From assembly GCA_009694085.1 (NCBI GenBank), contig SHVW01000005.1, positions 1 through 50,835 on the forward strand: DNA of 50,835 nucleotides, in the 5' to 3' direction. The notes under the pieces are model-generated. The model searched no databases. It was not told the DNA's origin and was given only the letters and a program-made list of their open reading frames with translations. The DNA is from Alphaproteobacteria bacterium (GTDB lineage: Bacteria > Pseudomonadota > Alphaproteobacteria > SHVW01). Position 1 is the first letter of the stretch. The number at the start of each line of letters is the position of its first letter. Positions 1 through 9,889 of this stretch are shown piece by piece. A program made the translations under genes and the position numbers.

Positions 1-249
1 CACATGGTTCGGCGGGCGGCCGACGGGTCGCGTGAGCAAGTGGGCGATGCTCTCCTGAAGGATCGCGTTGGCTTTGAGACGGATGGTGTATTGGTAGCCT
101 TCGGCTTCCAGGAACTCGTAGATGTCCGGTGCGGCAAAGGCGGCATCGCCGCGGAAGTAGCGCCGCAATTTACTGTTCCGATCTCGGGCGACGACCGGCT
201 CCAGAACGCTGTGCCATCCGTCGGCGCTATGGACATTGCCGGGCCGAAG
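1..249 (-). mobile_element. IS1380-family transposase fragment (partial, runs off left edge)
   Basis: Reading the minus strand from about 249 down to 1 gives some 83 residues with the hallmark central part of IS1380-type DDE transposases: LRPGNVHSADGW, then YFRGDAAFAAPDIYEFLE, then YTIRLKANAIL and a RPVGRPP segment. The FRGDAAFA aspartate is one of the catalytic acidic residues of the family. Upstream on the same frame there are stops within 15 codons, so the N-terminal part is missing; the rest lies outside the window. It abuts the unknown gene read from 824 in a different frame, so this is a recombined remnant, not an intact element. No terminal inverted repeat can be identified here. Confidence 0.8.
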
Positions 250-824
250 AAGTCCGTGAACGATACCGGTACTTTGTTACCTGAAAGCGCGCTTGGCTTG
301 TTATTCGAGTTGTTCGAAAATATGTCACCGATTTGTATGAGCGGCCTGCGTGCGTTTTCGATCGCAGGAGCGAGAGCTGCGATGACCGCGGCAAGTTCCT
401 GCCGGCTCTGTCTTTCCCGATCGAGTTCGCGCTCCAATTCGTCGATCTTTGTTTTCAGCGCGGCACACTGGCGCGCAAGATTGTCTTCCTGCGAGCGATC
501 CCCCGTTTCGGCTGGGGCATCGCCGACCTGCGTCAACGGTTCCTCGGCAAGAGTCAGGAGAAGCCCATACATAGCGTGATAAACTGTATGTGCCTGCGAT
601 GGGGGTTCGCGCTCGTGCACGGCACGAAACCTTCGAAGCGCTTCCTCGCGTAGTGAGGGCTTAAGGACGGGCCTGCCGTCGTCATCGAAATACATGGCGA
701 GAAACAGCCTCGCCTGTTCCAGGCCCGGCAGGTCGCGAGCCACGGCCTCGGAAAGATTGGCATCGCTGGCGCGCGCCCTTTCGAGAGCCAGGCTAAACGT
801 GTCGAATGCCTCTCGGGAATTCAT
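1..824 (-). pseudogene. Unknown coiled-coil protein gene, 3' part replaced by IS1380 sequence
   Basis: From ATG at 824 a minus-strand frame stays open to the window edge (274 codons). About the first 190 residues look genuine: a helical N-terminus (EAFDTFSLALERARA), a long acidic/basic heptad stretch near residues 115-145 (CAALKTKIDELEREL) predicting a coiled coil, and an Asn/Ser-rich linker (SNNSNNK). Beyond roughly codon 192 the frame only reads antiframe through the IS1380 fragment and gives low-complexity, Ser/Arg/Pro-rich sequence. The natural C-terminus has therefore been lost. GC content is visibly lower than in the catabolic operon to the right. I do not recognise the family; the coiled coil could suggest an IS accessory or structural protein, but that is a guess. 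Confidence 0.45.
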
Positions 825-969
825 GCCGAGACTACCTGAAGCCACTCTTGCGGACATGGGTGCGCGGTGCGCGACATTAGAATCTGATAATAGGCGGGAC
901 TTACTGCCATGCCTACCCGCAGTTAGAACTGTCGCATTAGGCGGAGTGGCGGTTCCAGAATTAGACAAA

Positions 970-1079
970 GCCTCATGGTGAGCGTGTCGAACCATGGGGC
1001 CGCCGCAACTTCTCCGCCGCAGCTAATGAGCGCTTATGCGCGGCGAGGGCCCCATGGTTCGACACGCTCACCATGAGGC
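970..1079. repeat. REP-like element: 32-bp perfect inverted repeat
   Basis: Bases 970-1001 are the exact reverse complement of 1048-1079, separated by a 46-base GC-rich spacer. The arm begins GCCTCATGGTGAGCGTGTC and ends with CCATGGGGCC. Arms of this kind (TCATGGTGAGC...GTTCGAACCATG) are common as dispersed intergenic palindromes in alphaproteobacteria. No second copy is present in this window. It could fold as a long stem in RNA from either strand and so also limit read-through between the scar on the left and the operon on the right. Confidence 0.75.
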
Positions 1080-1154
1080 AGATAGCTAAGCGGGAACGAA
1101 GTGTCAGAATCGCTGCGCTAGCCCCGACAAGACCCTTGCTCATCCCGGCCCAAT

Positions 1155-1175
1155 TACTTTAAACTTAAACTAATT
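1155..1175. promoter_or_regulatory. Possible operator for the operon's MarR regulator
   Basis: The only strongly AT-rich patch before the operon reads ACTTTAAACTTAAACTAATT. It contains the short palindrome TTTAAACTTAAA and a partial direct repeat (TTAAAC twice). MarR proteins of CoA-dependent aromatic pathways usually bind such palindromes near the promoter of their own operon. Position and symmetry support the call; no binding data are implied. Confidence 0.3.
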
Positions 1176-1201
1176 ACCCTGGCCTGCGGAGTTTGGGGCC
1201 G

Positions 1202-1987
1202 ATGGCGGATGCGAAAATTCTGGAGGGGCGGCATGCCGTCGTGACCGGCGGCGGTCGCGGCATCGGCGCCGCCATTGCCGAGGAATTGGCCGCGCTGGGC
1301 GCCGACCTCACCTTGATCAGCCGCGACCGCGCAGTGCTGGAAGATCGACGCGCAGCGCTTGCCGCCAAGGTCAAAATTTCCATCGAAACCGCCGATGTCT
1401 CCGATGCCGACGCCGTCGCCGCCGCGTTCAAGACGGCGGAGAACCGGCTGGGCCCTGTCCATATCCTGATCAACAATGCCGGCGCCGCCCGCTCCGCGCC
1501 GTTCGAGAAACTCGATCTCGCCCACTGGAACGCCATGTTGGCGGTCAATCTGACCGGCAGCTATCTCTGTTGCCGCGCTGTCGTGCCCGGCATGAAGCAT
1601 GCGGGCTGGGGCCGCATCGTCAATGTCGCGTCCACCGCGGGGCTGATCGGCTACCGCTACATCGCCGCCTATGCCGCGGCCAAGCATGGCGTGATCGGCC
1701 TAACGCGCGCGCTGGCCCTGGAACTGGCGCAGACCGGCGTCACGGTCAACGCTGTTTGCCCCGGTTATACCGACACCGACATGGTGAAATCGGCGGTCGA
1801 CAACATCGCCGCCAAAACAGGGCGCAGCGCCGCCGAGGCGCGCGCCGAACTCGCCCGCGCCAACCCCCAGGGTCGATTGATCGCGCCGGAGGAAGTCGCT
1901 CAAACCGTGGCCTGGCTCTGCCTGCCCGCCTCGGCCGCGATCACCGGCCAGGCCATTCCGATCGCCGGCGGCGAGGTCATGTCGTGA
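1202..1987 (+). CDS. SDR-family NAD(P)-dependent oxidoreductase
   Basis: A 261-residue classical short-chain dehydrogenase. The Rossmann glycine motif TGGGRGIG is at 15-22, NNAG at 91-94, and the catalytic set is Ser144, Tyr157 and Lys161 (YAAAK). I chose ATG 1202 because a GGAG lies 11 bases upstream and the family motif then starts at the usual distance; a TTG at 1193 is an alternative. First gene of a seven-gene coupled operon; its likely role is as a 3-hydroxyacyl-CoA dehydrogenase in the beta-oxidation-like steps after ring reduction of the CoA-bound aromatic. The stop overlaps the GTG of the MarR gene (GTGA). Substrate assignment is from context only. Confidence 0.85.
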   Translation: MADAKILEGRHAVVTGGGRGIGAAIAEELAALGADLTLISRDRAVLEDRRAALAAKVKISIETADVSDADAVAAAFKTAENRLGPVHILINNAGAARSAPFEKLDLAHWNAMLAVNLTGSYLCCRAVVPGMKHAGWGRIVNVASTAGLIGYRYIAAYAAAKHGVIGLTRALALELAQTGVTVNAVCPGYTDTDMVKSAVDNIAAKTGRSAAEARAELARANPQGRLIAPEEVAQTVAWLCLPASAAITGQAIPIAGGEVMS

Positions 1988-2511
1988 GCGAGCGGGTCGA
2001 AACCGTACAAGCCCCAATCGCCGGGTCGAGCGACTTCGAGACCGCTTTGCGCGCCACCGACGGCGTGGAGTTGCGCGTTTGGTTGAGGCTACTCACCTGC
2101 GCCAATCTGATCGAGCGCCGGGTGCGCCAGAATTTGCGCGACCGCTTCGATATCACGCTGCCGCGCTTCGACCTGCTGGCCCAGCTCGACCGCGAACCCG
2201 AGGGGTTGGCGCTGGGCGAAATCTCGCGCCGCCTCATGGTCAGCAACGGCAACGTCACCGGCTTGATCGAGCGGCTGGTGGCGGAAGGTTTGATCGACCG
2301 CCGCTCCGCCCCCGGGGATCGCCGCATCCAGATCGTGCGCCTGACCCGCGCCGGCAAGGCCGCCTTCGACGCGATGACGCCGGTCCACCGGGAGTGGATC
2401 ACATCGGTCATGTCCGGGCTGGATCGCCACGAATTGGCCACGCTGCTGGACCTGCTCGGCCGGCTCAAGAATTCCGCGGGCCGCGCCGCGGGCGAGGAGA
2501 ATGCGACATGA
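1984..2511 (+). CDS. MarR-family transcriptional regulator
   Basis: A 175-residue winged-helix regulator starting at GTG 1984, inside the SDR stop. Helices precede a recognition segment near 75-100 ([19 protein letters not shown]), then the wing with the typical [13 protein letters not shown] sequence at about 109-121. Regulators of this kind in benzoate, coumarate or 2-aminobenzoate clusters commonly respond to the aryl-CoA thioester and repress the operon. Being the second gene of the operon, it would be autoregulated; a candidate site is the AT-rich palindrome at 1155-1175. The stop overlaps the ATG of the hydratase gene by 4 bases. Confidence 0.85.
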   Translation: MSERVETVQAPIAGSSDFETALRATDGVELRVWLRLLTCANLIERRVRQNLRDRFDITLPRFDLLAQLDREPEGLALGEISRRLMVSNGNVTGLIERLVAEGLIDRRSAPGDRRIQIVRLTRAGKAAFDAMTPVHREWITSVMSGLDRHELATLLDLLGRLKNSAGRAAGEENAT

Positions 2512-3341
2512 CCCCGCCCTTCGATCCCGCCACCTACGTGCCCCGGCATTTCCGCTGGGCCTTCGATGCCACCGGGCGCGGCGGCGTGGCGACAATCACC
2601 ATCGACCGGCCGGACAAGAAGAACCCGCTGACCTTCGACAGCTACGCCGAGTTGCGCGACACCTTCCGCGCGCTTTCCTATATGCCCGCCGTTAAATCCG
2701 TCGTCGTTACCGGCAGCGGTGGCAATTTCTGCTCCGGCGGCGATGTCCACGAGATCATCGGCCCGCTCGTGCGCATGAAGATGCCGGGGCTGATCGAGTT
2801 CACGCGCATGACCGGCGATCTCATCAAAGCCATGCGCGCCTGCCCGCAGCCCATCGTCGCCGCCATCGACGGCATCTGCGCCGGCGCCGGCGCCGCCATT
2901 GCCATGGCGAGCGATCTGCGGCTCGGCACCCAGCGCAGCCGGGTCGCCTTCCTATTCGTGCGCGTCGGGCTCGCCGGCTGCGACATGGGCGCCTGTGCCA
3001 TCCTGCCCCGCATCATCGGTCAGGGCCGAACCTCCGAACTGCTCTATACCGGCCGCGCCATGACGGCGGAGGAAGCGGTTGCCTGGGGCTTTTATAACCG
3101 GATCGTGCCGTCGGAGACCGTGTTGGCCGACGCCCAGGCGCTGGCGCGCAGCATCGCCGACGGACCCAATTTCGCCCATGCCATGACCAAGAAAATGCTG
3201 CACCGGGAATGGGACATGGGCGTGGACGCCGCCATCGAGGCCGAGGCCCAGGCCCAAGCGATCTGCATGGCGACCGAGGATTTCCGCCGCGCCTACGAGG
3301 CCTTCGCGGCCAAGCAGACGCCGCGTTTCGAGGGCAATTGA
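2508..3341 (+). CDS. Enoyl-CoA hydratase/isomerase family protein
   Basis: A 277-residue crotonase-fold protein. Oxyanion-hole segments are visible at [11 protein letters not shown] (73-83) and [18 protein letters not shown] (122-139). The region that normally carries the second catalytic glutamate reads [18 protein letters not shown], so an aspartate rather than the usual PGxGGTQRL stands there; this variant is what I recall from the hydratases of 2-aminobenzoyl-CoA type clusters. It would hydrate or open the alicyclic enoyl-CoA made by the two-flavin enzyme at the end of the operon. Start fixed by the ATGA overlap with the regulator; stop shares one base with the next ATG (TGATG). Confidence 0.85.
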   Translation: MTPPFDPATYVPRHFRWAFDATGRGGVATITIDRPDKKNPLTFDSYAELRDTFRALSYMPAVKSVVVTGSGGNFCSGGDVHEIIGPLVRMKMPGLIEFTRMTGDLIKAMRACPQPIVAAIDGICAGAGAAIAMASDLRLGTQRSRVAFLFVRVGLAGCDMGACAILPRIIGQGRTSELLYTGRAMTAEEAVAWGFYNRIVPSETVLADAQALARSIADGPNFAHAMTKKMLHREWDMGVDAAIEAEAQAQAICMATEDFRRAYEAFAAKQTPRFEGN

Positions 3342-4495
3342 TGGCCGACCAAAGCTACCGCGCCTGGCCTTTCCTGGACGACCGCCACCGCAAGCTGGCG
3401 GCCGACGCCGAGGCCTGGGCGGCGCGCGAGGTGGTCGAGGACGAGCACGGCGATATCGACGAAGCCTGCCGCCGCCTGGTGCGCAAATTCGGCGCGGCCG
3501 GCTGGCTCGCCCAGATCGTGCCGGTCGCCGATGTGCGCAGCCTGTGCCTGTTGCGCGAGATTTTCGCGAGGCATAGCGGCCTCGCCGATTTCGCCTTCGT
3601 CATGCAGGGGCTGGGCACCGGGCCGATCGCGCTGTTCGGCTCACCCGAACAGAAGGTGGCCTATCTGCCGCCCGTGGCGCGCGGCGACCGCATCGCCGCC
3701 TTCGCCCTGTCCGAGCCCCAGGCCGGCTCCGACGTCGCGGCCACCGCCACCACGGCCCGGGTCGACGGCAATCATGTCGTCCTCGACGGCACCAAGACCT
3801 GGATCTCCAATGCCGGCATCGCCGATCACTACGTGGTCTTCGCCCGGACCGGCGAGGCGCCAGGCGCGCGCGGGCTTTCCGCCTTCATCGTCGATGCCGA
3901 CACACCCGGCTTCGCCGTCAGCGCCCGTATCCCCTTGATCGCGCCGCACCCGTTGGGCACGCTGACGCTGTCGGATTGCCGCATTCCGCGAACGGCCATG
4001 CTGGGCGAGCCGGGCCAGGGCTTCAAGATCGCCATGGCGACGCTCGACGTGTTCCGCCCCAGCGTCGGCGCCGCCGCCCTCGGCTTCGCCCGGCGCGCCC
4101 ATGACGAGGCCATGACCCATGCCGGCGCCCGCGCGGCCTTCGGCAAGAAACTCGCCGAGTTCCAATTGATCCAGCAGAAGATCGCGGATATGGCTGTCGC
4201 CATCGACGCCGCCGCCCTGCTGGTCTATCGCGCGGCCTGGACCAAAGACACGATCGGCGGCCGGGTCACGCGCGAATCCGCTATGGCGAAGCTGTTCGCC
4301 ACGGAAGAAGCCCAGAAAGTCATCGACCAGGCCGTGCAGATCTTCGGCGCCGCCGGCGTCGTTGCGGGCGCCACGGTCGAACGGCTCTACCGCGAAATCA
4401 GGGCCTTGCGCATCTACGAGGGCACCAGCGAAATCCAGAAGCTGGTCATCGCCGGTCAGGCGCTGGCCGACCATGCCGGCGAGCCCGCGCGATGA
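3341..4495 (+). CDS. Acyl-CoA dehydrogenase family protein
   Basis: A 384-residue flavoprotein. Family signatures are [20 protein letters not shown] (FAD/substrate contact), [28 protein letters not shown] and the C-terminal [17 protein letters not shown]. Glu in the YEGTSE stretch is where many members place the catalytic base or FAD-binding residue. It is translationally coupled to both neighbours and probably oxidises an alicyclic or dicarboxylic acyl-CoA intermediate in the same pathway, passing electrons to ETF encoded elsewhere. The N-terminus is rather short of the usual 380-400 range only by a few residues, so the protein appears complete. Confidence 0.85.
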   Translation: MADQSYRAWPFLDDRHRKLAADAEAWAAREVVEDEHGDIDEACRRLVRKFGAAGWLAQIVPVADVRSLCLLREIFARHSGLADFAFVMQGLGTGPIALFGSPEQKVAYLPPVARGDRIAAFALSEPQAGSDVAATATTARVDGNHVVLDGTKTWISNAGIADHYVVFARTGEAPGARGLSAFIVDADTPGFAVSARIPLIAPHPLGTLTLSDCRIPRTAMLGEPGQGFKIAMATLDVFRPSVGAAALGFARRAHDEAMTHAGARAAFGKKLAEFQLIQQKIADMAVAIDAAALLVYRAAWTKDTIGGRVTRESAMAKLFATEEAQKVIDQAVQIFGAAGVVAGATVERLYREIRALRIYEGTSEIQKLVIAGQALADHAGEPAR

Positions 4496-6003
4496 TGCTG
4501 CTCTCGCCCATCCGCATCAACACCATGACCGTGCCCAACCGGGTGGCGGTGCCGGCCATGGTGACGCGGCTGTCCGGTGAGGATGGGTTCGTCAACGCCG
4601 ACATCGTCGATCGCTACGCGCGCTATGCCCAGGGTGGCGTTGGGTTGATCGTGGTCGAGGCGACCGCCGTTCACCAGGCGAAATCCGGGCCGCTGCTGCG
4701 CATCGGCGACGATGCGTTCATATCGGGCCATCGCGATCTCGCTCGCCGCGTCCACGACACATCAGACTCCAAGGTGGTGCCGCAAATCATCCATTTCATG
4801 AAGGTTGCGCGCTCGGGCTGGCGCCAGACCATCGACAGCCTGAGCACCGACGAGATCGACGGCATCGTCGACAATTTCGCCGCCGCCGCCGCCCGCGCCC
4901 GCGACGCCGGCTATGACGGCGTGGAACTCCATTCGGCCCATGCCTATACGCTGTCCTCCTTCCTGTCCGCGCGCAGCCCTAGGCGCGACGATTACGACGG
5001 TCGTACCTTGGAAGGCCGGCTGCACATGTTCGGCCGGGTCATGACCCGCGTGCGCCAGCGCGTCGGCGCCGATTTCCCCATCGGCGTGCGTTTCCTGGCG
5101 GAGGAATGCATCAAGGACGGTTATACCGTCGAGGACGCCAAGCTGATCGCGCTGCGCATGGCCCAGCTCGGCATCGACTACATTTCGCTGAGCGTCGGCG
5201 GCAAGTTCGAGGATGCGGTGCACCGGCCGGGCCAACCGCTCTATCCCTATACCGGCTATTCCGGCGACCGCTGCATGCCCGGCGATTGGTATCCCAAACT
5301 GCCCCACGCCCATCTGGCCGCCGAGATCAAAGCCTTCATCAACGCCAAGGGCTACGCCATCCCCGTCATTTCGGTCGGCAAGATTTCCGATCCCGCGGAT
5401 GCCGAGCGCCTGCTGCAAGAGGGCCGCGCCGACATGATCGGCATGGCGCGCCAGCTTCTCGCCGATCCCGACTGGGTCGCCAAGGTGCGCCGGGATCGCA
5501 CCGGCGACATCATGCGTTGCATCTATTGCAATGTGTGCAAGCAGCTCGACGAAAATTTCAAGGAGGTCCATTGCTTCCTCTGGCCCAAGGGTGCGCGCCA
5601 GGCGCCGCCCGATCCCGCCATCGCCGACCCCACCGGTTTGCGTCCGGCCTGGGGCGCCGAGGGCGCCGGGCTGTCCGCCGAGTTACGCCGAGGCGAGGTG
5701 CGCCTGTCCTGGACCCGCGCCGGCGCCGGGGCCAAGGTGGCGGGCTACGACATCTATCGCGCCGAGGATGGCGGCATCGAGCGCATCGCCGAGGCGGTCA
5801 AGGGCAACCATTTCACCGACCGCCGCGTGCTCGGCGGCCTCGCCTATCGCTATTATGTCCGCGCCTATGACGGCGGCGGCCGCATGAGCGGCCCGTCGAA
5901 CGTGGTGATCGCCGACATGCCGATGCCGAGTTACGATAACCGCGACCAGGGAGAAACCGCCCATGCCCGCTCCGGGGGGAGTGACGTCGGCGCATCGCGA
6001 TAG
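4492..6003 (+). CDS. OYE/2,4-dienoyl-CoA-reductase-like FMN oxidoreductase with C-terminal fibronectin-III-like domain
   Basis: 503 residues in two parts. Residues 1-365 are an NADH:flavin oxidoreductase TIM barrel ([32 protein letters not shown] near 144-161; [13 protein letters not shown] near 311-323) ending in a cysteine cluster at 343, 346, 349 and 361, the spacing expected for an iron-sulfur site as in 2,4-dienoyl-CoA reductase. Residues about 388-476 resemble a fibronectin type III fold ([45 protein letters not shown]). That tail is unusual on a cytoplasmic reductase. The 3' end overlaps the CoA ligase start by 41 bases, so a recent C-terminal extension is possible. Role in the pathway inferred: an enoyl/dienoyl-CoA reduction. 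Confidence 0.8.
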   Translation: MMLLSPIRINTMTVPNRVAVPAMVTRLSGEDGFVNADIVDRYARYAQGGVGLIVVEATAVHQAKSGPLLRIGDDAFISGHRDLARRVHDTSDSKVVPQIIHFMKVARSGWRQTIDSLSTDEIDGIVDNFAAAAARARDAGYDGVELHSAHAYTLSSFLSARSPRRDDYDGRTLEGRLHMFGRVMTRVRQRVGADFPIGVRFLAEECIKDGYTVEDAKLIALRMAQLGIDYISLSVGGKFEDAVHRPGQPLYPYTGYSGDRCMPGDWYPKLPHAHLAAEIKAFINAKGYAIPVISVGKISDPADAERLLQEGRADMIGMARQLLADPDWVAKVRRDRTGDIMRCIYCNVCKQLDENFKEVHCFLWPKGARQAPPDPAIADPTGLRPAWGAEGAGLSAELRRGEVRLSWTRAGAGAKVAGYDIYRAEDGGIERIAEAVKGNHFTDRRVLGGLAYRYYVRAYDGGGRMSGPSNVVIADMPMPSYDNRDQGETAHARSGGSDVGASR

Positions 6004-7630
6004 TTTCGCGCGCGAGCGGCTGCCGCCGCGCGAGCTGTGGCCCCAGATGGATTTCGGCGCGCTGCCCGAACTCCGCGCCTATGGCAACCGCATGAACGCG
6101 GCGGTCGAGCTGCTGGATCGCGCGCTCGATCTGGGTTGGGGCGACCGCGCCGCCATCCATTTCAACGGCCAGGTCTGGTCTTATCGCCGCTTGAAGGAAC
6201 AGGCCGACCGCATCGCCCGCGTGCTGGTCGAGGATATGGGTTTGGAAACGGGCAACCGCGTGCTGTTGCGCGCGCCCAACAATCCCATGTTGGTCGCCTG
6301 CTGGTTCGCCGTGCTCAAAGCCGGCGGCATTGCCGTCACCACCATGCCCCTGCTGCGCGCGCGCGAGCTGGCTTTCGTGTTGAACCGCGTGCGCATCCGC
6401 CACGCGCTCTGCGATATCGGGCTGGCCGACGAGATAGAGGCCGCGCGCAAATCGGCAGAACACGCCGTCCAGATCGGTTATTTTACCTCGACGGGCAATG
6501 GCGATGCCGATCTCGACCGCCGCGCCGCCGCCAAGCCTGCCGGCTTCGCCAATTGCGACACCGCCGCCGACGATGTGGCGCTGATCGCCTTCACCTCGGG
6601 CACGACGGGCCAGCCCAAGGGAACCATGCATTTTCACCGCGACATCATGGCGATCACCGATTGCTTTCCGCGCCATGTCTTCAAGGTGGCGCCCAACGAT
6701 ATCTTCTGCGGCTCCCCACCGCTCGCCTTCACTTTCGGCCTGGGCGCGTTGACCCTGTTCCCCATGCGCTTCGGCGCGTCGTCCGTTCTGCTTGAGAAAT
6801 TCTCGCCGGAAATCTTGCTGGAAACCGTGCAGCGCACCCGCGCGACCGCCATCTACACCGCGCCCACGGGCTTTCGCGCCATGGCCGAGATGGCACAGCG
6901 CTTCGATCTGACTAGCCTGAAGAAATCGGTGTCGGCGGGCGAGCATCTGCCCAAACCCAGTTTCGAGGTCTGGGAGCAGGCGACGGGCATCCGCATTATC
7001 GACGGGCTCGGCGCGACCGAATTGCTTCATATCTTCGTATCCACCGCGGGCGCCGATATCCGGCCCGGCGCTACGGGCAAGGCGATCCCGGGCTACCAAG
7101 CCTGCATCGTGGACGACGACGCTAATCCTCTGCCTCCGGGCTCCATGGGAAGGCTGGCCGTGCGTGGGCCCACGGGCTGCCGCTATATCGACGATATCGA
7201 GCGCCAGAAGCTTTACGTCCGGAACGGCTGGAACCTGACCGGCGACGTCTATGAAATGGATCGCGACGGCTATTTCTGGTACCAGGCCCGCGCCGACGAC
7301 ATGATCATCTCCGCCGGCTACAACATCTCGGGGCCCGAGGTCGAAACCATCCTGCTCGATCATCCCAAGGTCAAGGAGTGCGCCGTGATCGGCGCACCCG
7401 ATCCGCAGCGCGGCCAAATCGTCAAAGCCTTCGTGGTGCTGCGCGACGCGCGCGATACCGGCACGGAGACGGCGAAGTTGCTGCAAGACCACGTCAAGGC
7501 CGAGATCGCACCCTATAAATATCCCCGCGCCATCGAGTTCGTGGACGCCCTGCCGCGCACCGAGACCGGCAAGCTCCAGCGCTACCGCCTGCGCGACCAA
7601 GAAAAAACACGCACGGAGCAACCGGCATGA
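5963..7630 (+). CDS. Benzoate/2-aminobenzoate-CoA ligase family protein
   Basis: 555-residue adenylate-forming ligase. The AMP-binding P-loop [10 protein letters not shown] is at 211-220, the aromatic-acid type [10 protein letters not shown] and [11 protein letters not shown] segments follow, then [19 protein letters not shown] with the domain-hinge region, and the catalytic C-terminal lysine in [23 protein letters not shown] is the sequence style of benzoate and 2-aminobenzoate-CoA ligases rather than of fatty-acid ligases. It activates the aromatic acid to its CoA thioester with ATP. The stop overlaps the ATG of the next gene by 4 bases, pairing it directly with the monooxygenase/reductase. 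Exact ring substituent (amino, hydroxy) cannot be read from sequence. Confidence 0.85.
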   Translation: MPAPGGVTSAHRDSFARERLPPRELWPQMDFGALPELRAYGNRMNAAVELLDRALDLGWGDRAAIHFNGQVWSYRRLKEQADRIARVLVEDMGLETGNRVLLRAPNNPMLVACWFAVLKAGGIAVTTMPLLRARELAFVLNRVRIRHALCDIGLADEIEAARKSAEHAVQIGYFTSTGNGDADLDRRAAAKPAGFANCDTAADDVALIAFTSGTTGQPKGTMHFHRDIMAITDCFPRHVFKVAPNDIFCGSPPLAFTFGLGALTLFPMRFGASSVLLEKFSPEILLETVQRTRATAIYTAPTGFRAMAEMAQRFDLTSLKKSVSAGEHLPKPSFEVWEQATGIRIIDGLGATELLHIFVSTAGADIRPGATGKAIPGYQACIVDDDANPLPPGSMGRLAVRGPTGCRYIDDIERQKLYVRNGWNLTGDVYEMDRDGYFWYQARADDMIISAGYNISGPEVETILLDHPKVKECAVIGAPDPQRGQIVKAFVVLRDARDTGTETAKLLQDHVKAEIAPYKYPRAIEFVDALPRTETGKLQRYRLRDQEKTRTEQPA

Positions 7631-9882
7631 GGATCGCCTGTGTCGGCGGCGGCCCCGCCTCGCTCTATTTCGCGCTGCTCTACAAAAAGCGCCGGCCCGA
7701 TGCCGAAGTGGTCGTGTTCGAGCGCAATCCGCCTCAAGTCACCTGGGGTTTCGGTGTGGTTTTTTCCGACGCCACCATGGCCGGCTTCGGCAATGCCGAT
7801 GAAGAGGTGTTCCGCCAGATCACCCAGAGCTTCGCCCATTGGGACGACATCGACATCCATTTCAAAGGCGAGACGATCACGTCGACCGGCCACGGCTTTG
7901 CCGGTATGTCCCGGCTCAAGCTGCTCGACATTCTGGGCCGCCGCGCCTTCGGCCTCGGCGTCGAGCTGTTCTATCAGAACGACCTGACCGATCTCGATCG
8001 GCTCAAAGATTTCGATCTGATCGTCGCCGGCGACGGCGTCAACAGCTTCATCCGCGAGCGCTACAAGGCCGAGTTCCAGACCGATATCGAAACCCGACCC
8101 AACAAATTCACTTGGCTCGGCACGACCAAGCCGTTCGGTGCTTTCACTTTCTATTTCGTGGAGAACGAGCATGGGCTGTGGCGCGCGCACTGCTACCAAT
8201 ACGAGCCGGGCATGTCGACGTTCATCGTCGAGTGCACGGAAGAGACCTGGAAGCGCGCTGGCCTTGACCGGATGGATGAAGATACCAGCCGGGCCTATTG
8301 CGAGCGCGTCTTCGCCAAACAGCTTGATGGCCATGGCCTGATCCCGAACCGGTCGATCTGGCGCAGTTTTCCCCGCGTCAAGAACGGGCGCTGGCATCAC
8401 AACAACATCGTGCTGGTCGGCGATGCGCTGCACACCGCCCATTTCTCCATCGGCTCCGGCACCAAGCTCGCCATGGAAGACGCGGTGGCGCTGGCGCGCG
8501 CGCTCGAGGAGAAGCCGAATGTTGCCGCCGCCCTCGACGCCTATGAGACCGAGCGCCGGCCCACCGTGGACAGCCTGCAGCGCGCCGCCCAGGTCAGCAT
8601 GGAATGGTTCGAGGAGACCGAGCGCTATCACCGCCGGCTCGAACCCGTCCAGTTCGCCTTCAGCCTGCTGACCCGCTCGCTGCGCATCACCCACGACAAT
8701 CTGAAGGTTCGCGATCCCGGCTTCATCAGGCGGGTCGATGCCTGGTTCGCACGGAGCGCCGCCAATCAGAGCGGCGTCAATGTGGCGCTGCAACCCCTGC
8801 CGCCGCCGATGTTCACGCCGTTCCGCCTGCGCGAATTGATCGTTCCCAACCGCATCGTCGTCTCGCCCATGTGCCAATACTCGGCCGAGGACGGCACGGT
8901 TGACGATTGGCAACTCGTCCATCTCGGCTCGCGCGCCATCGGCGGCGCCGGCCTGATCATGACCGAGATGACCGATGTCAGCCGCGAGGGAAGGATCACG
9001 CCGGGTTGCGCCGGCATGTACAAGCCCGAACATGTCGGGGCGTGGCGCCGCGTGGTCGATTTCGTCCACAAACACAGCCCAGCCAAGGTCGGCCTGCAAC
9101 TGGCCCATGCCGGACGCAAGGGCTCGACCAAGCTGATCTGGGACGGCATCGACGAGCCACTGCCCCAGAGCAACTGGCCCCTGCTCGGCCCCACGCCTAT
9201 CCCCTATACGCTGGCCAACCAAGTGCCGCGCGCAATGACGCGCGCCGACATGGATACCGTGCGCGCCGATTTCGTGCGCGCGACCGAGATGGCAGAGGAA
9301 GCCGGCTTCGATATCGTCGAGGTCCATTTCGCCCATGGCTATCTGCTCTCCACCTTCCTGTCCCCCCTGACCAACCGGCGCACCGACGAATACGGCGGCA
9401 GTCTCGCCAACCGTATGCGTTATCCGCTGGAAGTGTTCGAGGCCGTGCGCGCGTCCTGGCCGCAACGCAAGCCGATCTCGGTGCGCATCTCCGCGACGGA
9501 TTGGGCACCCGGCGGCACCACGCCGGACGACGCCGTGGCGCTGGCCCAGGTGCTGAAGCGGCGCGGCTGCGACATCGTCGACGTCTCCGCCGGCCAGGTC
9601 GTGGCCAAGCAGCGGCCGATCTATGGCCGGCTATTCCAGACGCCGTTCGCGGATCGCGTGCGCCTGGAAGCCGAGATGCCGACCATGACGGTGGGCAACA
9701 TCCAGTCCCATGCCGACGTCAACAGCATCCTGGTCGCCGGCCGCGCCGATCTATGCGTGCTCGCCAGGGCCCATCTATTCGATCCCTATTGGACCCGCCA
9801 CGCCGCGGTCGAACAGGGCTGGCGCCTGCCCCAGCCGCCGCAATACGGCTCGATCGACGACTACCAACCGCGCTTGCGGTAA
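7627..9882 (+). CDS. 2-aminobenzoyl-CoA monooxygenase/reductase-like bifunctional flavoenzyme (also annotated salicylyl-CoA 5-hydroxylase)
   Basis: 751 residues. Residues 1-390 form an FAD aromatic hydroxylase domain with [17 protein letters not shown] at the N-terminus and [22 protein letters not shown] near 273-294. Residues from about 395 are an Old Yellow Enzyme barrel: [65 protein letters not shown]. This domain order is that of the enzyme that hydroxylates and then reduces CoA-bound 2-aminobenzoate in Azoarcus and rhizobia. It destroys ring aromaticity, after which the operon's hydratase, SDR and dehydrogenase act. Last gene of the coupled series. Salicylyl-CoA as alternative substrate is possible. 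Confidence 0.9.
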   Translation: MRIACVGGGPASLYFALLYKKRRPDAEVVVFERNPPQVTWGFGVVFSDATMAGFGNADEEVFRQITQSFAHWDDIDIHFKGETITSTGHGFAGMSRLKLLDILGRRAFGLGVELFYQNDLTDLDRLKDFDLIVAGDGVNSFIRERYKAEFQTDIETRPNKFTWLGTTKPFGAFTFYFVENEHGLWRAHCYQYEPGMSTFIVECTEETWKRAGLDRMDEDTSRAYCERVFAKQLDGHGLIPNRSIWRSFPRVKNGRWHHNNIVLVGDALHTAHFSIGSGTKLAMEDAVALARALEEKPNVAAALDAYETERRPTVDSLQRAAQVSMEWFEETERYHRRLEPVQFAFSLLTRSLRITHDNLKVRDPGFIRRVDAWFARSAANQSGVNVALQPLPPPMFTPFRLRELIVPNRIVVSPMCQYSAEDGTVDDWQLVHLGSRAIGGAGLIMTEMTDVSREGRITPGCAGMYKPEHVGAWRRVVDFVHKHSPAKVGLQLAHAGRKGSTKLIWDGIDEPLPQSNWPLLGPTPIPYTLANQVPRAMTRADMDTVRADFVRATEMAEEAGFDIVEVHFAHGYLLSTFLSPLTNRRTDEYGGSLANRMRYPLEVFEAVRASWPQRKPISVRISATDWAPGGTTPDDAVALAQVLKRRGCDIVDVSAGQVVAKQRPIYGRLFQTPFADRVRLEAEMPTMTVGNIQSHADVNSILVAGRADLCVLARAHLFDPYWTRHAAVEQGWRLPQPPQYGSIDDYQPRLR

Positions 9883-9889
9883 CCGGCCC

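Larger units (their letters stand above)
825..1201. other. Intergenic stretch of 377 bases with one repeat and a possible operator
   Basis: No convincing gene on either strand. It holds the 32-bp inverted repeat at 970-1079 and an AT-rich patch at 1155-1175 just ahead of the catabolic operon. The plus-strand reading frame from 694 to 981 runs across the start of the unknown gene and has no coding character. Confidence 0.5.

Noticed and set aside
694-981. Plus-strand 95-codon reading frame near the left end
   Set aside because: It is antisense to the start of the unknown coiled-coil gene and runs into the inverted repeat; composition is Arg/Ala-rich without any motif.
5813-9465. Long minus-strand open frames of about 600 codons opposite the CoA ligase and monooxygenase genes
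   Set aside because: They are mirror frames of GC-rich coding sequence, rich in Gly/Ala/Arg/His with no domain motifs, and lie opposite genes with complete family signatures.
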